A DNA stretch of 64,000 nucleotides from Scolanthus callimorphus. Taxonomy: Eukaryota; Cnidaria; Anthozoa; Actiniaria; Edwardsiidae. Of the stretch, positions 56,458-64,000 are shown in pieces. Below the pieces are notes generated by a model. It saw nothing but the letters and a program-made list of their open reading frames with translations, was not told the origin of the DNA and did not search any database. The number at the start of each line of letters is the position of its first letter. Position 1 is the stretch's first letter. The stretch is taken from assembly GCA_033964015.1 (NCBI GenBank), contig CM066914.1, positions 15,269,637 to 15,333,636 of the forward strand, in the 5' to 3' direction. The position numbers were made by a program, and so were the translations under genes.

Positions 56458-56762
56458 ACACCGGGGGGGTTGAGGACCTCCCTTAAAAAGACCCCCTCCC
56501 CTGGAATTTCCACTCGTGAAACAGACCCCCTCCCCTGGAATTTCCAACCTCATAAAGGACCCCCTCCCCTGGAATTTCCATTTTTTCTGGCAAAATACCC
56601 CTGGAAAATCTATTTTTGGATAAAATGACCCTGGAAAGTCACCTTTTTACCCCTCCCCCCTGGAATTTCCAGTCTCCAGACACACCCCTTCCCGTGGAAT
56701 TTCCAGGGTCCAAACAACCCCCCTGGAAAATTTTCCATAGGTCCTCAACCCCCCCGGTGCGG
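56458..56762. repeat. poly-G-ended foldback element with 'cccctggaatttcca' array
   Basis: 'caccgggggggttgaggacc' at the left pairs with 'ggtcctcaacccccccggtg' at the right. The interior repeats 'ccccctcccctggaatttcc' about six times with variation. Confidence 0.85.
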
Positions 56763-57204
56763 ATTAAAAATGCAATCAGCCAATGGCAACGACCGTCCTA
56801 AAAGGCATCGACCGTTTACGAAAGGGAAATGCGCATCGGCGTTGCCGGTACGCCGATGTATCTCTCGGTTTTGAAAAACAAAATAGCCCTTTCTCTTGTT
56901 CTTAGTTTTAGTTTCCCTTCAACAAATATATTATGGATCCTGGCTTGATTATTCTGGGCACGAACAAACATCGCACCAGCAACGGGATAAAGTTTGGTGT
57001 GACAAATTAATTTGCTCCTGTAGAGTCCTGTGGCTACCAAATTCGTTGCGGCAGTGTGTGTTTGTTTTGTTTTGAGCAATCCCCCAACCCTAAACCCTAT
57101 CATTACCCTAAACCCTATTATTATTATTATTATTATATTAAATAAAAATCGCGGTTTCCTTGTAAAGCAAAAAACAACGAAAAATAAAAATTATGCAGTG
57201 CACT

Positions 57205-57253
57205 GGGCCTCCCGCGTTGGCAGGCGAGTATTCTACCACTGAACCACATGCAG
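57205..57253 (-). pseudogene. partial tRNA-Gly(GCC)-like sequence
   Basis: On the minus strand 'tggttcagtggtagaatact' and 'cgcctgccaacgcgggaggc' match the D-arm and anticodon arm of tRNA-Gly(GCC), with one extra base in the anticodon stem-loop. The T-arm is missing, so it is a tRNA pseudogene or SINE head. Confidence 0.65.
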
Positions 57254-58084
57254 TGCTGAACTGAACCACACTTTCATAATTAACTGCAGGCGCGCAGCGT
57301 CCCTCTACGCATATACGCACGTGCGTATTTGAAGTAATCTGCAAACACAACCAAAACGTTTTGTTAGGGTTCTAAACATGGTAGAATTTATATAAGATTT
57401 TTTTCTTTTTACCATTACTGAGACAACGAAACTAAACGTGAAAATGTTCTAAGTGCCGTCCAAATGGCAACGACCGTTTACGAAAGGGAAATGCACAACG
57501 CGGATCGCGTACACACCCAAGAATCGCGCGAACCTGGAAACTAATTTAGCGGGAAATTTAAAATGCAAATGATCACTATTATCTTGCTCTGCATAGGAAA
57601 TGGCGGCCATGTGTTTCGAGTCTGCAAGACGTAAAACACGACAAATGTACGCTTACTTTACGACTTGAAACGCTATTCTTTACCCGTGGCGGTACTAACG
57701 TGGTTTCAGTAAGTATTTATCGTTTTCGTACACCGAAAAGCAGTCCAAAACTAAATTTAACGTTGTGGAAGCCGATGGCAGTTCTACGGAGACAGCGCTT
57801 TATACAAGACTCGAGTTCTTGGCAGATTTTCATATCAGTTTATATATTGTTCGTTGGAGTTCGAAATTATTTTGTATGAGTGAATCAGAAGCCTATCTAT
57901 CCTATCTAAGTGTTGGAGTAACATTTTTGCATTTTTATATTCTGTGTACAAGAGTTAAATCCAAAAGTCTAAATTTGCACCCACTGTGACAGAAGTACTT
58001 TTATTATTCTCAAACCACCGTAAATTGCTGAATTCTACAGGGTGTAATTTATTTTTGTTTTATTTTTTAAAGACAGATCTTGCA
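57254..58084. other. stretch without recognised gene; possible first exon near 57600-57709
   Basis: At 57599 'gaaatggcggccatgtg' has the look of a start region, and a strong donor 'tttcagtaagtatt' follows near 57710. The frame from this ATG closes after about 22 codons, so if it is a first exon it is non-coding or splices earlier. No downstream partner exon is established. Confidence 0.25.
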
Positions 58085-58640
58085 CGCTTCAGACCTTCTG
58101 CAACCACAGTGAGCCCTTCAGTCCACAATGAGCCCTTCAGACCATCCACCAGACCAGTGAGCCCTTCCGTCCAACAGCCAGACCAGTGAGTCCTTCAGTC
58201 CACCAGCCAGACCGCAATGAGACCTTCTGACCATCCTCCAGACCACAGTGAACCCTCCTGACCATCAGCCAGACCACAGCGAGCCCTTCAGACCATCCAC
58301 CAGATCACAGTGAACCCTTCACACCATCAGCTAGACCACAGCGAACCCTTCAGACCACCAGCCAGACAGCTGTGAGCCCTTCTGACCATCCTCCAGACCA
58401 ACAGTGAGCCCTCCTGATCATCCTCCAGACCAGTGAGCCCTTTTGACCATCCACCAGATCACAGTGAGCCCTTCAGACCATCAGCCAGACCACTGAGCCC
58501 TTCAGACCATCAGCCAGACCACAGCTAGCCCTTCAGACCATCAGCCAGACCACACCTAGCCCGTCAGTCCATCATTGAGACCACAGTGAGCCCTTTACAC
58601 CATCCACCACACCACAGTGAGCCATTGAAACCATCAGGTA
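58085..58640. repeat. degenerate about 31-bp minisatellite
   Basis: Imperfect repeats of 'agaccacagtgagcccttca' followed by 'gaccatcagcc'. The same array type resumes at 59385-59580 after about 740 bases of unrelated sequence containing a hairpin element. Confidence 0.85.
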
Positions 58641-59156
58641 CAAAATTGTACAGACCACTTACCCCTTTATACAGTGAAATTAGGGAAAAGGTACCCCTTA
58701 AATATGCTGAATTGAGAAAAAGGTATCCCTTTCTTGTAATTCTTGCAAAAATGATGTTTTAAATACGCATTAGAAGCTCAAAAATGTAGCACAGTATCGC
58801 GATTCACCTGCCACTCTGTGTTGTTGTGAGCCGTCAATATTTTGTGGTATTGACGGCTCAAAAAGAGCTAGCAAAATTCAACTTTTTTCGCACGAATTTA
58901 TGTTTCATTTCATTGTCAATAGTTAGAAATAACGTTTAGCTATATTTCTAGCAATATCTTATGGCAGAAAGAGATTTTTTTCGCCGAAAAAGATGGAAAA
59001 ATGTAAACAGAAAATGCTCGAGCTCGTGCGAAAAGCCCATGTGATTGCGTGAGATCGTGCGTAAATGTAATGAGAATTGAAATTTCAATCGACAATAAAT
59101 AGCACTATTTCTTGCCATTTCCTCCACAAAATCTTCAAGAATCGCGATACAATATT

Positions 59157-59321
59157 AATTACGATTTTGAGACGGCAATTCCACAAAATATTGACGGCGT
59201 TGGAAGAAAATATTTTCACGTATTGGGCTCCGTCGCTGTGCGACTCCGCCCAATACGTGAACATATTTTCTCCCAACTAGCCGTCAATATTTTGTGGAAT
59301 TGCCGTCTCAAAATCGTAATT
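59157..59321. repeat. foldback hairpin element, about 165 bp
   Basis: 'aattacgattttgagacggc' at the left and 'gccgtctcaaaatcgtaatt' at the right are perfect inverted copies, and the pairing continues through 'ccacaaaatattgacggc' to a short loop. A small palindrome with the same 'gccgtcaatattttgtgg' core is at 58829-58863. Confidence 0.85.
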
Positions 59322-59384
59322 AGTATATAATATTGAAACCCTTTTCTATACTGCAATCCAAAAATTTTTTAAACAGAATCTACA

Positions 59385-59580
59385 GTGAGCCCTTCAGTCC
59401 ATCAGCCTGACCACAGTGAGCCCTCCTGACCATCAGCCAGACCACAGCGAGTCCTTCAGACCATCCACCAGACCGCAACTAGCCCTTCAGACCACAGTGA
59501 GCCCTTCAGTCCATTATCCAGACCGCAGTGAGCCCTTCACACCATACACCAGACCACAGCCTGGCATCAGCCCTGCAATC
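59385..59580. repeat. second block of the 31-bp minisatellite
   Basis: Same 'cagtgagcccttcagtccat' units as at 58085-58640. Confidence 0.8.
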
Positions 59581-60120
59581 CATCATTCTCTGGCAGATTG
59601 TAGCAGCTGTTCTTGCTAACATAATCAAAAGCTCTCATCTTCTGCTTCAGAGGTTGAGCCATGTTCATGAGCAGCAGAACCCTTAGAACTCTCAAGTCAT
59701 AGGGAAATGAAAATTAGTTCATCTTTTGGGAGATCAATTAGCTATAGTCTAATAGTGAATGACTAGAAAAAATGGATCATGGACCATTAAGGAAAAGAGA
59801 ATTGAGTTTGAGTTGGCACTGGGCTTTTGGGTCCTCTGAGTTGGAGTTACAGAGGTTCTGCTGTTAAATGTTTCTTCTTAAAAATTGTGACAGTATGCAC
59901 AAAAATCTAGCCATATGAACTTAACAAGGTTTTGGACAATATAATAAGTGTTGGACATTTCACACAACATTGAATTTAAGGGGATTTTGCATAATTGAAG
60001 GGGAATCTTTTGCATTTTTGCAACCATGTGGCTCAACTACTGAAGCATTAGACAAACCACTAATTTTGCATGCCATTGTTTGAATGTGATTGTTAACTGT
60101 ATTAATGCATTGTAAAAAAA

Positions 60121-60348
60121 GAAACCAAAGTCCCACAAGGCCCTGAAGGCCCCAGCTGATGATGGTGCTCCAGACGTCAAAACTGGTAGGTGTGTCAACT
60201 CACTACACTCAGTATTAAAGGCTCCTGTACAAGCTCCAAGCTACTCATCAGACAGTATCTCCTCAGCTGTCAAGGCTGCAACTCTAGGGCACCAGGACAT
60301 TGTTATTCACATCTACCCGGTGTCTCACATGACTGATGTTGTCATGAT
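60121..60348 (+). other. unassigned open segment, possible exon
   Basis: One frame is open for about 75 codons and reads KPKSHKALKAPADDGAPD, later QAPSYSSDSISSAVKAATLG and HQDIVIHIYPVSHMTDVVMM, up to a GTAGGT donor-like site at 60349. I do not recognise the family. A similar 200-base segment lies inverted at about 62694-62890, with its frame broken. It could be an exon of a gene extending past the window or part of a repeat. Confidence 0.35.
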
Positions 60349-61133
60349 GGTAGGTACAAAAACATGCTGTACATGGCTGATCACACATTCTGATTAAGGT
60401 AGCATGCCAAGTTGTGATACAAATCAAACCACATATAAGGTGAGGGTGGGTATTATTCCAAATAATTTTAAAGCTTGTAATTAAGGCATCCTAATATGAT
60501 CTAAGTCCTTGGCGGGCTCGGATGAGAAGCTTTGCTGCTAAAATGAAAATTGAGCAGTTTGTGCATTTTTTTTTTCAGTTTATGAGCACCCTTTTTTTCG
60601 GTTTACAAGCGCACTTTTTAAAAGTAATAAACATCTAAATAATACTTATACAATAACCTGTGTTATTGCCAGTTAAATTCACACCAGGTTGACTTTTCTG
60701 TGCTAGCTTTTCTTTTTGTTAAAATTATTTATATTAAAACTAGAAATTTGTTTGTTAAAATGTGCATGTGAATAAAAACGATGAACTTTAAATCATTCTA
60801 CAATAAAAGCAGAATAAAAGTAATTTCAGTCCCCTGGGAAAACTTTCCATACATTCACTATCTCCCAGGTAAATTTCTTGCGATAATCTCATACAGTTGT
60901 TGTATTAAGAGACAAAATCTCCTGGTTTTGGAGTTTTCAGGGTAGGTAGGTGTGTTTACATTGTAACTTAAAATATAAGAACCACTCTAATTTATAACTG
61001 AATGTATATTAGATATCCAGGAAAAAGATAATTATTAAATTTTAAACTTCAAACTTGACCTAAATATTGAAACTAACAACTCTAATTTATATGATGCCAA
61101 AATTAAGTTACTTCACTTGAGAATAGAACAAGC

Positions 61134-61584
61134 CCGGGGGGGACTCCCATATTTTTTGACCGGGGATGATCGTCGGAAATTTTCAGTTTCACCCCTAAAA
61201 GATACCAAACATGGCGGGCCATAGCGTGGCCCCAAAAATTATTACCCTAAAAGATACCCTAAAAGATGAGGTCTTATGTGGCAAGTAGGCGCGAAGGACA
61301 CAGGTAACAGGGGAAAAATACCCATGAAGACATTTCCGTGTTTGTTTCTAATTCATCGTCTTCTCATCGAAAAATCTCTCTTTCTTACACGGTTTTTAGA
61401 AGCAGCATCATGAGAAAAAGCAATTTGGACACAGTTTCGGCCCTAAAAGATACCAAATCTGCCTAAAATTTATTGAAGATCAAGATCACCCCTAAAAGAG
61501 ACCAAACCAACGTGATTTTAACCCCTAAAAGATACGACGATCATCCCCGGTCAAAAAATGGGAGTCCCCCCCCCCCCCCCCCCG
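61134..61584. repeat. poly-G-ended foldback element (copy 2)
   Basis: Ends 'cccgggggggactcccat' and 'atgggagtccccccccccc', and inner arms 'accggggatgatcgtc' / 'gacgatcatccccggt'. The motif 'acccctaaaagataccaaa' recurs inside. Related to 1995-2384. Confidence 0.8.
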
Positions 61585-61916
61585 GGAGAACAAGCAACAA
61601 TAAAACGATTGAAGCCAGACTTGAATGTTTTTTTTTTCAAGAAGAAAAGATTAAACTTCTAAAAATTGCTGAGAGTGCAACAGTATTTATGTGAAACATG
61701 TTTAAAAAAAGCCAAAAATTGATCTATTTAGTGGATCATATTGAATCATTGTCTCGTCTTCACAATTAAGAAATAGTGAATTGCTCGACATTTAACTTTT
61801 CCATCAATAGTATTTCAAAAAAATACTGCTTGCATTAAACATGTTCCCCATTCCTCTCATAAACCAAATGCATATAAAAATTTGAAGATTTACTTGATAT
61901 TTATTTTCTATAAATT

Positions 61917-62450
61917 ATCAGACATGCTTGAGCTGATTAGTAGCCTGGTTGTAGATATTGGATGCTGTTTCGTCCAGAAAAAAGAGCGTGAAAAAGTGTT
62001 TCCAATCTTCAACATACAAATGAATAAATCATGATATCCAATACTTGCAAGCAGGCTTCTAAATAACCACTTTGTAAACCTATCACCATCTAAAAAATGT
62101 ATAAAAAACAATCAGTGAAAAGGAAGTTGAAAATTGCAAACCAACTCTGAGGACTGGAATAAATTGTACATTCTATTAATAATATCAGACATGCTTGAGC
62201 TGATTAGTAGCCTGGTTGTAGATATTGGATGCTGTTTCGTCCAGAAAAAGAGTGTGAAAAGTGTTTCCAATCATCAACATACAAATGAATAAATCATGAT
62301 ATCCAATACTTGCAAGCAGGCTTCTAAATAACCACTTTGTAAACCTATCACCATCTAAAAAATGTATAAAAAACAATCAGTGAAAAGGAAGTTGAAAATT
62401 GCAAACCAACTCTGAGGACTGGAATAAATTGTACATTCTATTAATAATAG
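61917..62450. repeat. tandem duplication, two about 269-bp units
   Basis: 'atcagacatgcttgagctga' begins at 61917 and 62186, and the units are almost identical ('gttgtagatattggatgctg' ... 'gtacattctattaataat'). The reverse open frames in each are mirror copies without family match. Confidence 0.9.
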
Positions 62451-62693
62451 CTATGCTAAATTTCATAAACCATTCAAGTGTGCAATTGGCTTTTTTTTAT
62501 CAGCAGCGTCATGAACATTCCAGCCCTAATTGTGGGGGAAGTTAGGATGTCTTTGCTTTAAAAGGAATGATCCCACAGGGGGTGGTGTATATGTGGGGAG
62601 ATTTCTGATCTCTGGCTTGTCATGTTCCCTTAATAACAGAAGTGTTATCAGCTTTGAGAAATGTACTGCATGTATTTGTATCTATCACCATGA

Positions 62694-62890
62694 CAACATC
62701 AATCATGTGAGACGCCTGGTAGGTGCGAATAACAATGTCCTGGTGCCCCAGAATGTAGCCGTGACAGCTGAGAGGATACTGCCTGATGAGTGGTTTGGGG
62801 TTTGTACAGGAGCCTCAGTACTGAGAGTAGTGAGTTGGCACACCACTGGTGCTGACAGGAGCATTGAAGCTGGGACCTGAGGGGCCTTGT
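62694..62890 (-). other. inverted, degraded relative of the 60121-60348 segment
   Basis: The reverse complement matches 60121-60348 over about 200 bases ('gggcaccaggacattgttat', 'gtcccacaaggcc'). A stop interrupts the frame, and a 'cagtactgag' difference falls where the plus copy is open. Confidence 0.6.
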
Positions 62891-62899
62891 GGGACTTTT

Positions 62900-64000
62900 C
62901 TTTTTAATTTTCAAAAGGTACTTACATACCTCATAAAGTTGGAATAAATTATGAACACACTTTCACTTCCTTGTTTTATTCAAATTCAGAATTACAATAC
63001 CACAAAGAAAAGGTCTCCCTCACAACCACTACATGATAGAGAAGAGCCTTTTCTTGATTGAAACCCCTTGGAAAAACTACAGAAGAGCCTTTTCTTGGTT
63101 TGACCCCCTCGGAAAAGGCCATTTTGCTATACCCCATCGGAAAAACTCTTCTGTAGGGAGGGTGGAGATAAAAATGGAATGGCCCCCAGACGTTTGTCAA
63201 TCAAAACTTTTTTGTTGGGTCCAGGAAACTTTGCTCATGAGGATCATATTTCATACTGAATATTTTGAGTTTCTGTCATGATAAATCTTAGTTTTCACCA
63301 AAAGTCAAAAGTCAAGTTGAATAAAATCAAAACATTTAGTACCTTTTCTTGTCAGAAATGCCCAGATTCTGTGAGTTTGCTACAATTTTGGTGTGTAACT
63401 TTAGAGTTTCCCATGGGAAACATGAAAGTTTCACATCCCTGCACATGCAGTTTAATTAGCGAAACAAAAAGTTTTGATTGACAAACGTCTGCTGTACAAA
63501 CTTTTCAAAGCCTAGTTGTGGTGTCACACCTCACAGAAGGTCACAAATGGTAGTATGTCTCAGGCACTCATGGTAATGAAATTTGGCCATGTTCAGTGTT
63601 CAACCACTGAACTTTTCTAAAAGCTGCAACATTAGTGCTGTGTCACACAAATAGGGCCCCAAGGGCATTGTAAAAAGGATCAAATTTTAAACTTTTGAAA
63701 TTGTCTCAGTCATTTCTGGCATTTTCATTAAAATGGCTGAACACTGAAGATGTTTTACTCTGGTATTAAACAGTCCTTGAGGCACATGCACTCTATCCTG
63801 GTTGAATTTGAAAACATATCATGGATAATTTTCTTCATATCTATCACCAAACATAAACTGACCCATAGTGAGAGACTGTGGGGCAATGCAATAAAGGCAC
63901 ATTTTCAAATTCGTCTAGAGTAGTGTGGATGTATCTCTGAAGGTATTGACATTCTTTTGTATACAGCTAATTCAAAAAACAATGTTGGAAAAGCTGCACC
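62900..64000. other. right-edge stretch without recognised gene
   Basis: Short local repeats of 'agaagagccttttcttg' at 63035-63100 are all I can see; otherwise AT-rich sequence with no supportable coding region. Confidence 0.3.

Noticed and set aside
57205..57253. Functional tRNA-Gly gene
   Set aside because: It has no T-arm and has an extra base in the anticodon arm.

Overview
This is a eukaryotic, intron-rich window. All protein genes are split by GT-AG introns (plus one GC-AG intron), and the intervening DNA is packed with inverted-repeat elements, minisatellites, a Penelope-like element and a LINE tail. The gene families (white-type ABCG half-transporter, OXNAD1, PGAP3, TRAK/Milton) are animal families. 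Poly-G-ended foldback repeats and a GIY-YIG Penelope element suggest an anthozoan cnidarian, most likely a stony coral. That placement is an inference from remembered family resemblance, not from a search.

Layout. The first coding exon of a PGAP3-like gene lies on the minus strand (509-781) and runs off the left edge. A single-exon sulfotransferase-like gene is at 4384-5082 (+). OXNAD1 occupies 6387-16028 (+) in six coding exons. Its 5.2-kb fifth intron holds a tandem array of three segments, each carrying on the opposite strand a copy of a small two-exon gene for an unrecognised single-pass membrane protein, followed by a LINE 3' end. A white-type ABCG transporter of 19 coding exons is on the minus strand (17555-28217); intron 7 contains a head-to-head pair of Penelope-like element ends with a 14-bp target-site duplication. 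Sharing the intergenic region with ABCG, an unrecognised multi-exon membrane protein gene runs on the plus strand (28989-34542) and contains two paralogous exons. TRAK/Milton, the mitochondrial trafficking adaptor, follows on the plus strand (coding to 53596), with several candidate 5' exons from about 35.6 kb. Beyond 53.7 kb there are only a helicase remnant, repeats and one unassigned open segment.

The genes do not form one pathway: lipid/GPI maturation (PGAP3), sulfation, mitochondrial redox (OXNAD1), membrane transport (ABCG) and organelle transport (TRAK) are simply neighbours. Exon models were built by hand from splice signals, codon phase and protein-family alignment. Phases close exactly for OXNAD1, the orphan membrane protein and nested copy 1. 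ABCG lacks one base at two places and TRAK one base in an A-run, which may be sequence errors or real lesions.
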